From Amaranthus tricolor (taxonomy: Eukaryota; Streptophyta; Magnoliopsida; Caryophyllales; Amaranthaceae), in the NCBI RefSeq assembly GCF_026212465.1, contig NC_080052.1:12929434-12993433 (forward strand): a DNA stretch of 64,000 nt. Reading direction: 5' to 3'. Below, piece by piece: positions 46,553 through 57,178 of this stretch (its first letter is position 1; each line of letters starts with the position of its first letter). The notes beneath the pieces are model-generated. The model searched no databases and was not told the DNA's origin. It saw nothing but the letters and a program-made list of their open reading frames with translations. The translations under genes were made by a program, and so were the position numbers.

Positions 46553-49500
46553 TTATAATGATCTTATAGAATTAAAGTTACTGTTTCAGTGCAACTAATT
46601 TGAAAACATCAACTAAGATACACTTTTTATTTTACACCGTCGTATGAGATCCTATACAAGTCTCATATCATTTCATGTAAGGATCAAACTTGTCAATTTC
46701 ATCACTAAATTCACTACAAAAATCTCAAACATTTACTAATTGTTACATATAAATACCAAAACCCTTTAGTAAAAACAATTAAACATGTATGTGCAGATCA
46801 AAAAGATTGCTTTTTTTCCTTTTCAAAACTCAACCTATTTATTCAATGATGGAGTCATGAATTTATATAAAAAACCCAACTATAAAACAATAAACTTCAG
46901 ACAAAGCTGATACCTTTTTAAGGATTCTGAGCAGTAATCAGTAGAAAAAAAGTGTTGAGTTGTGTTTTGTGACTGAATTTCTTGTGTTGGTAGTTGCTAT
47001 ACCCTTGGTGTATGTTCTTCTCAAAATCTTTGTTGGGTGATAGTTAGGCAAGACAACCTAAAATACGGAGTCTATATGCTAATAAATAATTGTATAGTTT
47101 GGCGATTCAATCTATATATGGAGAACGTTTGATTCAAGCTTTTAAAAAAAATCACAAAGTCGCAAAATCATGTATCGACAACACTAGAACGGCACACAAA
47201 AGGCTATAAAAATTTAACAATTTTAGATGCCTTTGATGGAGTTCTAACATCACTTCTCAGCTACACCATGAGGAAGTCATATAACCACTCGACGTAACAC
47301 TCCAGCAAAAGATCAAACTATACATTTAGCTTATATGGACTCCAATTTAAGTTCATCAAAAATTTCATCACCACCTTCATACAAAGCAAGGCAAAAAAGC
47401 ATTGGCAATAACAGATCCAGCAATTTTAACACGACTTACAGTTAGGGAAGTAGAATGGATGTCAAACCAAAGCGGGGGGAGGGGGGATGAGAACCATTTA
47501 AAAAATGTCAAATGTCCAATATATTGAGCAGAAAAACAAGAATAAATATTGAAGAAACCTGCACAACAGAGTAAACAATTATAACAAAGCCGATCAGAGG
47601 AACTTTACAGAAAAGGTAGCATGTATACCTTGTGACAGCACCCATAGATCTTCCCCAAAGACCTCCAAGACACAAATCTTTCAAGTTCCTGTAAGTCCAA
47701 AATCACTTGGGAATAAGATTCATCAAAGTTAAGGAAGAAACTGAAAGTTAGTAGTAAAGTAAAATTTGCAAGGATTACTTATAAATACTTAAGACACACA
47801 AAAATACAATTAAGTTCTATAATATCACTCCACAAAAATTCAAATATTTCTATAATATCACTCTACAAAAATAGAAATAAATTCTATAATATCACTCCAT
47901 AGAAGTACAAATAAATTCTATAATTTCACTCCACAAAAATACAAATAATTTCTATAATATCACTCCACAAAAAATCAAAATCACTAAAAATGATAGCAAT
48001 ATCTTAGGTAAAATTTTGAGAATCAACTATGAAAAAATTCCATTTGAAACCAGTATGAGAAACAGATTAATAGCACAAATTAGAAATCACTAAAGCATTT
48101 ATGAAACTACAGACAATACCCATCAAAAAATTTGGAAAACAATCAATCAAAAATACAAGAGAAATTAATTGAGTAATCCAAACATGAATATTATTTAGGA
48201 ATATATATTCAGCATCAAGAAAATAATTCCAGAACACTCAGAGAACATCAATGTTTGCCAGTATATTAAATTTAATTAAGAGCATAAACAGGAACATTGT
48301 ATAACCCTAAAGTTCTCTATAACCCTAAAGTTCTCTATCAACATTAAGTCTAGAAGCAACAAATGCGCCCAACAACAAGAACAGAAGCAACAATGAGATA
48401 TTTCAATGCTTATTGAAATTAAAAAGAGAAATAATACCTTAATTCGTGAGTTTTGAAGATGAACAAGCAAATGCCTTTGGTTTCAAACAACGGTTTTGAA
48501 GAATGCGCACACAGTAGAACAAGCAAATGCACGAAACAAGCAAACGTTTGTCAACACAGTAGAACAAGCAAACTTTTGATTTCTGGGTTTCTGGTTTTCA
48601 ATGGGTTTGTTTGAGAGAACAAAGGCAGTTTAATCGTTTTGTATGAAGGGTTTTGTGAAGGGTTTATTGTGAAAATAAAAGAAACTGATGATGATGGCAG
48701 GTTTTATTAAAATTCCAAAGCTCATTTGCTGCGGTTGTAATCAAAACCGGAGCAATTAAATTATTTTCCCAGTTTATTTGCTGCGGTTCATGAAAAACCG
48801 GAGCAATTAATGTGTTTTGAATAATATTTGCTGCGGTCCACTGGTTAACCGCAGCAATTAAAGGTTTTTTTTTTTCCTTATTCATTTTCCTCTTTATTGC
48901 TGCGAATATGAAAAAACCGCATCAAATAATGAGCAGCAAATACAATTTTTTCCACTAGTGTAGTGCCAGTTTGACTTATAAGAATGTAAACTATTTCGGT
49001 TTAGAGTCATGTATGATATTGCATGATATTGATTGTATGACTCTGATAGGAAGGTAACGTCGAACCATGGACCGGCATGGAAAATCCCGACGTCCGTGTT
49101 AGCCGGCACGTAAAATGCGGTGTCAGACAGGGGGTCCGAGAAAAACCCATCCTGTGAGGTCTCGAGCATAACACTATTGAGAGGAGTGACGACTCCCACC
49201 ACAGTTACGGTTTAGGACTACGGTCCTCACCTAACCAGACCCTTACATATATCAGTTGTCATTATTGTTGTGATCTTGTGATGTGCTATGATGGTAAAGT
49301 TATGAGGCTTAATTGTATTTGATTAAATAAGCATTAAGGTTACCAAGTATTTAGTAGCAGTAATGAACTTCTGCAAGTATTGAGAATGTAACTTAATGGC
49401 TTAGTAAAGGTCAATAATGAGTAATAACCTTCTATATTGCGCTTGATGATTATTCTGTAAGCATGATTTAACTATCGCATCATAAGCTTGTTGAGAAAAT

Positions 49501-49863
49501 TGTACTCGGCTTTATCGCTGACCGATTTAATCGGCTGTCATCCATATTATGGATGACAGTATTTTGCAGGAAAATTTAGCTTAGATTTCGATCCAGGCCG
49601 CAACTTTAATTATTCTATCGAGGACTTAGCTTCAATGATTTTACTTGATGACTATATTGTACTTATGTTTTTTTTATCGTAGTTAAGTAAACCTTATTTT
49701 ATATTTTCTCAGTTTTAAGATATTTTTTTTTTACTTATGTTTTGAACAATTTTAGTTTAAATGGTTTTTAGCAGTTTGGCGTTTTATACTTCCGCATTAT
49801 TTATCTTAAGTATAATTATTAATGTTAATTATGTATCGAGAGTGCTGCTCCTGCTACAGACCT

Positions 49864-50398
49864 AGTGGTGGATATTTAGTGATGTCGTCGGCTAAAAGAA
49901 GGTGGTTCAATAGTGGGTAGCTAAGGCGTAGGAAGTCAGATAGGTTTTAGGGGGTGTTCCTTGTTTTTCAAAGTTTGTGAATTTAAATCAAATTTAACTT
50001 GTTCAACTGGTTAAAGGTCACTAAAGACTTTAAAATCAAATTGCCATCAAAGTTTGGATTTTTAAATATTAATCCAAAATGAGATTTTTAGACTAAGATC
50101 ACCCAAAGATGGGATTTTTAAAAGTGCTTTTCTCAAATTGATTTAAAATAATATAACTATTGATTTAGCAAGTATTCAATTATTACAATATTTTTATTTT
50201 TAATTTTGAATACAGGAATTTGATCTTAGTACACAAATGCATCATGAAGTCATTCGACATAGGCACTCTACAAACAACAATGCAAGTTACATTATATTTA
50301 AGCATCACATAGATATTGAAATGCTTCTCAAAAAAGTTATGGCATAATGAATTTCTTATTTTTGAACATAATTCCTTTAAACTTGTTGATATTTTATA
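49864..50398. other. Non-coding DNA right of the Tekay-type element
   Basis: The first 90 bp continue the pre-insertion sequence left of 36623. No gene seen. Confidence 0.5.
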
Positions 50399-50639
50399 CT
50401 ACTTCCTATTCATCTAAAATGGGATATTTGAGTTTTGCACCAAAACCAAGGAGGGGTGAGGGACCACTTGAAAGTGGGTGGAAAACTCTCTTTTTCCATA
50501 AAGGACATTGATATTTATGTGTTATCGTGTTGTTGTAGTAAGGTAAAAGGGTAAAAAAGAATGACACAAATAGAAATGGGACATTTTCAGTAAATTGGCT
50601 CAATAAGAAAATGTCCCATTTTAAATGAATAGGAGGTAG
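50399..50639. mobile_element. Stowaway-type MITE (Tc1/mariner)
   Basis: 241 bp. Ends CTACTTCCTATTCATCTAAA and, inverted, CTACCTCCTATTCATTTAAA, flanked by TA on both sides (50397-50398 and 50640-50641). The CTNCxTCC start and TA target fit Stowaway. No coding capacity. Confidence 0.88.
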
Positions 50640-50984
50640 TATTATTTATACAAATTTGAGAAATTCTCTTGATATTTAAATTATTTCTTTAATTATATTT
50701 AGCTTTTACACTATTACTTTCGAACTAAAAAGAAAATTATGATTGAACAATGTGTCACAAGTTGATGTGGTGATGTGTACAAGCATCAATGACAATACAA
50801 ATATTTATTAAAAAAATGTATCGTACATTAAAATATTGACGCACAGAAATGGAGTAAACGAGTAAATTAGTGAGTTGATTAGACATCACAATATTGCAAT
50901 TAGTGACACCATACTGTGTTGTCAAGAAAACAATTAGTGATGAAAAAAGCATCGCTAAAAGAAATAGAAGAAATAATGACTTTA

Positions 50985-51285
50985 AGGGGTTGTTTGGTAA
51001 AGATTTTTTGGACTTGGATAATGGAATGATTTAAAGCATCCTATTAATTATTGTTTGGTATATAATTTTTTAACTCATTTCATTTCTTTGGGTCAACCAT
51101 TACTCTTATTTTGATTCCCCGACCCTTATTTTTTAAGAGTAACAAGAAGAAAAGGAAATCACATTAGTGTTTCCCTTATCATATTAATGCCAAACAACCA
51201 ATACGTTTAATGCATATTAATATCATTTTCTTAACATAACCCTTTCCAATCTATTTCTTTTTATCCTCCATACCAAACACACCCT
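50985..51285. mobile_element. Possible MITE with GGTTGTTTGGTA ends
   Basis: The left end, AGGGGTTGTTTGGTAAAG, and the inverted right end, AGGGTGTGTTTGGTATGG, are imperfect inverted repeats about 300 bp apart. The outer flanks give no clear target duplication, so the superfamily is open (hAT- or Tourist-type ends look similar). Confidence 0.5.
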
Positions 51286-52101
51286 ACATTATGAATGCAA
51301 AAAATGACTTAAGTGCTAATAATAACGTAAAAGCATCTTAAAAGCACAAATAGCGACTCTGAAATATGTCCTAAAAAGACCAATAATGACAATTAGTCTC
51401 TTAGAAAGACAAATAGCGACGATAAAAGCATTTAAAAAGGAAAATAACGGCAACAACTATCGTCATGAACCAATACTTCCACATATAAAGCACTAATAAG
51501 AAAATGCATCACAAATGTAAATAGTAACGATAAAAAAAGCCTTATCCACTAGCGACATGAACTTCAGGTCACTTACTGACCTGGTTGTCCACGTGTCCAT
51601 TGCTCTAAATTGGTTGTACATGTAGCCATACACGTGGCCTTATATGTGGCATGTACAATTTAATTTATTTTTGATTTTTTTAATTTATAAATTAATTTAA
51701 TATATTTAATTAAATTAGTTTCATCTTTTAAATTTAAATTATCATCTTTTATTTTAAAATTAGTTTATAGTTTAATTTTTTTTATATTATTTATATGTTT
51801 TTTCAATTAGATGTTATTTTTAAATTAGATTAATAAATTAATTTTTCAATCTAACACATACAATTTTTTTGGTGAACTACATTGATTGGGTAAAAATTAG
51901 TTTATTTTATCTCTCTTTACGAATGAAATAAATTGATTCACAGACCTTCAATAATAAATAAATGATTTTCATAAGAGTAAATTATAATGAAATAAAAAAA
52001 CTGTATTATAAAAATATATTTTTTTGTTTCTAGATTATTAGAGAAGACATACAACTACTTAACAATTACAAACACAAACTTAATGCTGCAATAATAGAAC
52101 T
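51286..52101. other. AT-rich DNA downstream of the GRAS gene
   Basis: No gene seen. The stretch 51300-51560 has scattered short repeats (AATAGCGAC, TAAAAGCA) that resemble subterminal repeats of a CACTA-like element, but no ends were found. It includes the 3' flank of the minus-strand GRAS gene. Confidence 0.4.
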
Positions 52102-53559
52102 TTAAGATGATGATGATGAAGATGAGCCACCATCATTTTCAATCTTGGTTTGCCAAGCAGAAGCCACAATAAGAGGACGATTGTGCCATCCTAGAGTTAA
52201 GCACCCATCATTTTCTTGCACACAATATCCATCACCTGAACACAATGTTAGTAACATATTTGCTTGCTTTAAGGCATTATGTCCCATTGGCAACGCTTTG
52301 AACCCAGCCGAACTCAACCGATGCTGCCACTTCGCAAGTGGCTCGTGTCGTTCTACCCGAGCCGAGCCTTCACAACACAAAATGTTACATATCTCTCTTT
52401 GCATATATGTCTCCGCTAGTGGCTTAGCGGCTTCCAGGTGACAAGCTTCTAATGAATCAAACATTGCCGAATAATAATTTAATGCTTCCGTAAACCTAAT
52501 TAAAAACTCCGGTTGATTGTGATTTGCTTCTTGTTCAACTATAGTTACTATTTTTGGTTTTAGTTTTTGTATGGATTTCAGAATTGGGTTTATGTCCGAG
52601 CTAAGTAATTGATGGAATTGTAAGATTGAATTTACGGCTACTACTTCTTCGGGACTGGTTTGGAATATCCACGGGTTTATGCTATCAAGTTGTGAAATTG
52701 GGACAACTCGCAATGAGAATGTTACGTTTATTGATCGAGCTAGTTGGGTTAGCCTTATCCCAGTCTCACGAAAGGAATCAGGAGGTCCATTAGACGAAGG
52801 TAGGCTAACCGCAGTTAACCTCAAGGATGGTGGGCCACCCGGTCTTAAAGCCAAGGCTTGGATGAGAGCTGGCCATTGCAAGCCATGCATCAAGCTAAAG
52901 TCGATAACATGTACACTTGTGTGGCCCTCAAATGATTCTAGTATAGCTTGATTAGCCGTAAAATGAGCGAATTTAAGATAAGGACAAGCCTCGTAAAAAT
53001 AATGATAAAGCACATCATTGGATAACCAACCTTGACTAGCTAGGCTCGATGGGTATAACCGTTGGCTCAAGGCATCAATGAAGTAGTAAGCAACTTTACC
53101 AATACCAGAAGTGGTATTGACACGTGTCATCAACTCATTGGTAATCTCTCCAACAAGTGAACTAGCCAAATGGAGCTCACCACGTTGGATAGATTCTGCA
53201 CACGTCAGCAAGGCATGAACCAGCCTTATTTCCTTATCTTCTTCCACGTCACCGAACACGGTCAAGGAGCCCAATTGACACTCCTCGCTATGATTTGGAT
53301 GCTGCTCTTCAATCCGTTCGTCCATCCACGTGTCACCAACAATCTTCATCAACTCGTTCGAAATTGGATCAAAATAGCCAAGACTCGAAAACAACCCGGA
53401 CCCCGACCCGGACCCAGACCCCGACCCGGACCCAGACCCGAACCCTAGACTTGGAAACGTATTAACCAGCGTAGTTCCCCTCGGATGAATGATAAACCCG
53501 TCTGTGACTGTATCTGACTCCGCAAAAAATGCTGCGGAAACATTGTTATTGGGCCCCAT
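52102..53559 (-). CDS. GRAS-domain transcription regulator, DELLA-like but without the DELLA/TVHYNP region
   Basis: Intronless frame of 485 residues. GRAS parts in order: first leucine-rich region starting IRLVHALLTCAES (111-123); VHIID motif as VHVIDFSLMHGLQWPAL (216-232) and LALRPGGPPSLRLTAV (236-251); second leucine-rich region (about 265-345); PFYRE-like region (about 350-400); RVER (401-404); SAW region ending LGWHNRPLIVASAWQ (456-470). VHVIDFS, LALRPGGPP and the C-terminus are closest to DELLA proteins, the gibberellin-signalling repressors. The N-terminal 110 residues lack the DELLA and TVHYNP motifs that bind the GID1 receptor and instead hold a Gly-Ser repeat (39-55). It ends in a poly-Ser tail. 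The likely role is a nuclear co-regulator that is not degraded by gibberellin. SLR-like or other GRAS subfamily membership remains possible. Confidence 0.9.
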   Translation of the reverse strand: MGPNNNVSAAFFAESDTVTDGFIIHPRGTTLVNTFPSLGFGSGSGSGSGSGSGSGLFSSLGYFDPISNELMKIVGDTWMDERIEEQHPNHSEECQLGSLTVFGDVEEDKEIRLVHALLTCAESIQRGELHLASSLVGEITNELMTRVNTTSGIGKVAYYFIDALSQRLYPSSLASQGWLSNDVLYHYFYEACPYLKFAHFTANQAILESFEGHTSVHVIDFSLMHGLQWPALIQALALRPGGPPSLRLTAVSLPSSNGPPDSFRETGIRLTQLARSINVTFSLRVVPISQLDSINPWIFQTSPEEVVAVNSILQFHQLLSSDINPILKSIQKLKPKIVTIVEQEANHNQPEFLIRFTEALNYYSAMFDSLEACHLEAAKPLAETYMQREICNILCCEGSARVERHEPLAKWQHRLSSAGFKALPMGHNALKQANMLLTLCSGDGYCVQENDGCLTLGWHNRPLIVASAWQTKIENDGGSSSSSSS

Positions 53560-53819
53560 TACTAAATTTGAACAAATTACAATTCAAGATGGAGAAAATA
53601 ATTTTCAAGAAAGAAACTTCAACACAGTAATGAATAATGATAAAGAATAGAGTAATCTCGACTATTTTTAGTAATACTTGCTCTATTAAGAAAATATCAT
53701 TCAGTGATTGAATTGAGTGAGAAGCTGAAGGAGAAGCAAATCAAAGGAGAAGGCTTTGGAGAATAGAGATTATTATGTAATAAAAATGGAGAATAACATG
53801 ATATGCTACCCGCTAGGCA

Positions 53820-53832
53820 CATATATATACTA
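53820..53832 (-). promoter_or_regulatory. Probable TATA box of the GRAS gene
   Basis: TATATATAT on the minus strand about 265 bp upstream of the ATG, preceded by GTGTAG. A start site some 30 bp downstream would give an untranslated leader of about 230 bases, reasonable for an intronless GRAS gene. No other strong TATA motif lies closer. Confidence 0.45.
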
Positions 53833-53849
53833 CACTTATGCTTCCTCCC

Positions 53850-54630
53850 TTCCAATTTACTTGCAACGTTTGGTTTTTCACACAGTACAATGCACTAATT
53901 TAATTTTTAATATCTCTAATTATGTATAATAAATCATAAAAATTAATATAAATAATCTTTGCAATGAGACGAATCAAACAAGATCTCTTTTGACTATATT
54001 TTAACCTATGGATTAAAAACTAATCGCAAATTAAGAATAATGAATAAATAGTGTCATTTTTACCAAAATTGCAACTAATTTGAAACGAAAAAAATACTAC
54101 GTACATGTATGTAATATTAACACGTGATTTATTTATGACTCAGCGGCCACTCAATTTGAAACCTTTTAGTTACAACTTTTTAAAGACTTCTTTAAAATGT
54201 GAACTAAATCTTGCTTGTTTACAATAATATTAAAAAAATATTTAAATTTAGAGAAAATAAAGAGAAAGTAAAATACACAAATAAATAAGCGAGATAATGT
54301 TTCATTTGTAGTATTTTTTTGACATCTATTGTTTTCTTTCCTTTTGGAGGTCATCTATGAAGAAACGTTTTGATGTTAGGTGTTTGTTTCTATCCCGTTT
54401 TATAAAGCTTTCACTAACTTGTTCAATACAAGTGGTATATCCTTCATAACTTAAACAAGTGGTATATCCTTCATAACTTATAAATAAAAATTATATTTTT
54501 GTGTTCATCCCACATCCTTCCTAAATATGAACAATTACTAACCTTAACCAGATACATTCTCTACTTATGTCATAAAAGACGCTCGTTTCTACATGATTTG
54601 ATGTTGTAGCAGTCAACGTCTGGTTTGTGG
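53850..54630. other. Upstream region of the GRAS gene; no gene seen
   Basis: AT-rich. Contains a 27-bp perfect tandem duplication at 54428-54481 (unit opening ACAAGTGGTATATCCTTC). Confidence 0.6.
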
Positions 54631-54634
54631 ATTT

Positions 54635-54893
54635 TTAAGATACTTCGGTACCTCCATATGTAAATACATATTCATTTTGTGATTTAACTTTATGTGGGTC
54701 TGGCAGGTATCTAACATCCGTGTATTCAACTAGAGTGGTATCTTGCTTTGATTGATAAATTAATCCAAGATTATTAGATCCGTGAAGGTACCGCAAAAAA
54801 TGTTTTATCCCATCATATTGTCTCTTTGTTGTTGAATTTTTATCAGCTAGATACATTAGAAAATATAATTTCCATTGTGCTTTGGTAATTATA
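54635..54893 (-). pseudogene. Fragment of copia RNase H
   Basis: The minus frame ends with YDGIKHFLRYLHGSNNLGL, YTDVRYLPDPHKVKSQ and YVFTYGGTEVS. It is closely related to the RNase H region of copia 1 (GIKHLFRYLKGTIDLGL, SQTGYVFTYAGT). Only this part survives. It is cut at 54894 by the Mutator-like element, and I could not pick up the rest beyond 56765. Confidence 0.7.
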
Positions 54894-56755
54894 GAAACTT
54901 TTCCCATATTATGGCTAAAAAAAAATAATTCCCACTTTGCATTATGTGGGAAAGTATTTCCCACAATACCGTCCACGTGAAAATTTGTTTTTTTTTTTTT
55001 ATAGTTTTTCAGACAAAACCGCCACTTAAGATGGCGGTTTGCCTTAAGCACCAAACCGCCACATGAAGTGGCGGTTTGGTCCCTGGTAAACCGCCACTTC
55101 ATGTGGCGGTTTGCTTGTGGCCTGAAAATGTTTTTTTCTTTCATTTTAAAATAGTGAATGCAACATGCATTAAACTAGTTCAATACCATCTATTCCATCA
55201 TAATTAATTACGAACCGGCTTGATTTGAAAAAATTAATTATGAAAATAATGCAAGGATATATTACAATTATGGAAAGTCATACAAGAAGTTCAAGTCATA
55301 AAAGAATATACAAAGTTTGTTAAACTACAACCCCCGGCCCCTTTTGTTTTGCGCACCGGTGGATGATGATGGTGTGAACTCGTCAACCTCCGCAATGACA
55401 TTAAGAGCAGGAGCTCGTCGTTGACTAGCACGCTGATATGTGATGATCCTTTGTGGAGGCGATGGATGTGGAGGAGGAGTGGTGATGGAAGTTGGAGGAA
55501 CGAATGGCGACATAGTACCGGATGACGATGGCGATCTGGAAGACCGACCTCGAGTAGATGAACGCTGGCGACCTCGTGTGGACCGAGAATTGGATCCTCC
55601 GGAAGAGCTACCTCTACGGGCTGAACTCCTTGGAGAAGGAGTGTGGAATGTGTCATCTACCTCGTTAATGACGAGTGGAGTCGGTATGAGGTACTCATAC
55701 TCCGCCTGACTCAATGCATCGGTCAATGACGCGTTGATGGAGCCTAGGGTCTGAGAACATAGCCGATACCCCACATCAACTGGCGATGTAGCGGCCCCTT
55801 GAATCGTGTCATTGCACTGTATGAGCACCGATCGGATGCGCTCAGCCTGTATGTTATCATTATGTTGTTAAAAGACTGACATTAAAGTATTACTATATGT
55901 TATGAGTGTTGAAAGAAGACGTACCAGTAACGTAGATGTCGGATGGTAATGTAATCCTGGTTGCGCAAATGCGGTGTTCGTTAGGCGTAATATGGAGATA
56001 CGCCTGTATCAACTCATGTACATGCCGGTGCTATGACCTGTGAAGTTATCTCCTCGAATCAACCGAGATGCTCGGTCATTCCACGCATCTACGTGCGACC
56101 TATGTCGTAGGACGTAGTTCTAGTCCCCAGTCCTTCGATCGATCGCATGTAGTTGAGGTTGGGTGTCATAGGCATGTGGAATAACCTGCTCCAAACCGAA
56201 TTGACGCATGACACGATCTGGAAGATGTAGCTCGACAATGTCAAAGCAAATAAGTGGACAATGCGATCTCCAAATCTCGTGGCCCGATGTACATATGTGC
56301 GGTAGAACGTCCATCTTAGCCGTTGTGTAAGGCTGCCATGTCATCTGTAATTGAAATCAATATGCTCAGTAATATATACAATTATTTTAATAACTAATAC
56401 AAATAGTAAATGTTAATAACCTGCTCGTCCCGTTGTCGATCAAGTGCGTCTCTGTAGTAGACGAGAGTATGTGGGGAGTGGGATCTCGAAAGATATACGC
56501 GAAGCTAGCTGCAAACAAATGAACATTGTTTAACATTTAGATGTATCATAAAAAAGTGCAATTATGAATTTGATCTGGCGATTTACTTCAGTTCCCTAAA
56601 CAAAACCGCTATCTCATGTAGCGGTTATATTAAAAAAACTTAAAAAAAAAATTCCTCAAAGCTATCCTACGTGGACGGTAATGTGGGAATTAGTTTTCAA
56701 TTTCAAACAAAATGGGAATTACTTTATAAAATTGCATTATTCTGGGAAATGACTC
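54894..56755. mobile_element. Mutator-like element carrying a plant mobile domain gene fragment
   Basis: GTAATTATA is present at 54885-54893 and 56756-56764, a perfect 9-bp duplication. Inverted ends begin GAAACTTTTCCCATATTATG (left) and GAGTCATTTCCCAGAATAATG trimmed by one base (right, inverted), and continue about 110 bp to the shared ACCGTCCACGT. Just inside are AAACCGCCAC-type hairpins (55017-55125) and a related AAACCGCT/AGCGGTT pair (56602-56631). The interior encodes pieces of a plant mobile domain protein on the minus strand. No MURA transposase is present. Confidence 0.85.
55325..56508 (-). pseudogene. Plant mobile domain (MAIN/MAIL-type) gene, truncated and with internal stops
   Basis: Three exon-like pieces, minus strand: 56421-56508 (PTPHTLVYYRDALDRQRDEQ), 55925-56344 (MTWQPYTTAKMDVLPHICTS, CPLICFDIVELHLPDRVMRQ, QLHAIDRRTGD) and 55325-55846 (a Ser/Arg-rich C-terminal tail ending NKRGRGL). 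Donor and acceptor sites (CAG|GT..AG|ATG and CTG|GT..AG|GC) fit. The LICFDIVExHLPDRVMRQFG pattern is diagnostic of the plant mobile domain, found in MAIN/MAIL proteins and in many transposon-borne copies. Stops at 56120-56122 and near 56009 break exon 2, and the 5' part of the domain is missing, so it is a pseudogene. Confidence 0.7.
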
Positions 56756-56764
56756 GTAATTATA

Positions 56765-57178
56765 TTGTTGCTTGTCCGATTCTCATGCAAAGAATTATTG
56801 AAATAATTTTGAATTTGAATTATTTTTTAGAAGCCTGACGTATTAAGAGTATTAATTATTTAAAGGAAAGAATAAATCAAACGACAACAACACAACATCA
56901 TTCAACTCTTCCAATCTTTAAATTTCCAAATTATTCTGATGTAGTTTTTGAGAACAAGTATTTTCTTTTAAATAATGGATTTCAAATATGAAATTATAAA
57001 TAAAAATTTTGAGAATGACAAGATTTGTGAAGTAGTTCTCAAATTTTCAACTTTAACTATTTAAAAAACAATAGTGGAATTTGATCCAAATCTTAAATTA
57101 AAAACTTTTAATTTTTCAAATAATAAATTTGAGTCAATTTCAAATTTCCAAATGAAATTATCATTCCCAAAAATCACA
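56765..57178. other. AT-rich non-coding stretch
   Basis: No gene seen. It follows the right target duplication of the Mutator-like element and precedes the LTR of CRM-like copy B. Confidence 0.5.

Larger units (their letters stand above)
45641..48960. mobile_element. Non-autonomous CACTA (En/Spm) element
   Basis: Ends CACTAGTGGAAAAA and TTTTTTCCACTAGTG are perfect inverted repeats starting with CACTA, and TAG is duplicated on each side (45638-45640 and 48961-48963). The other LTR of the host retroelement supplies the undisturbed target. Subterminal regions carry many direct and inverted copies of TTTGCTGCGGTT (about 45658-45900 and 48720-48935), the binding-site type repeats expected for CACTA. 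No TNP1- or TNP2-like transposase frame was found; a small spliced gene lies at 46144-46552. Confidence 0.95.
36628..49858 (+). mobile_element. Tekay-type chromovirus (Ty3/gypsy), full length, with a CACTA element in its 3' LTR
   Basis: LTRs at 36628-39243 and 43918-49858, beginning TGTAACAGGC and ending GCTCCTGCTACA, flanked by GACCT on both sides (36623-36627 and 49859-49863). The primer site TGGTATCAGAGC (39246-39257) matches the initiator-Met tRNA site; the purine tract AAAGGGGGAAAGAG (43903-43916) precedes the 3' LTR. With the 3,320-bp CACTA element and its TAG duplication removed, the 3' LTR is about 2,618 bp against 2,616 for the 5' LTR. I count about 42 substitutions between them, near 1.6 percent. 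Confidence 0.95.
43918..49858 (+). repeat. 3' LTR of the Tekay-type element, split by a CACTA element
   Basis: LTR sequence is 43918-45640 and 48961-49858; the part between is the CACTA element. Preceded by the polypurine tract at 43903-43916. Confidence 0.95.

Noticed and set aside
55291..55709. Alternative frames overlapping the plant mobile domain tail on both strands
   Set aside because: The low-complexity Ser/Arg/Pro-coding tail is open in several frames; only the one continuous with the conserved domain and splice sites was kept.
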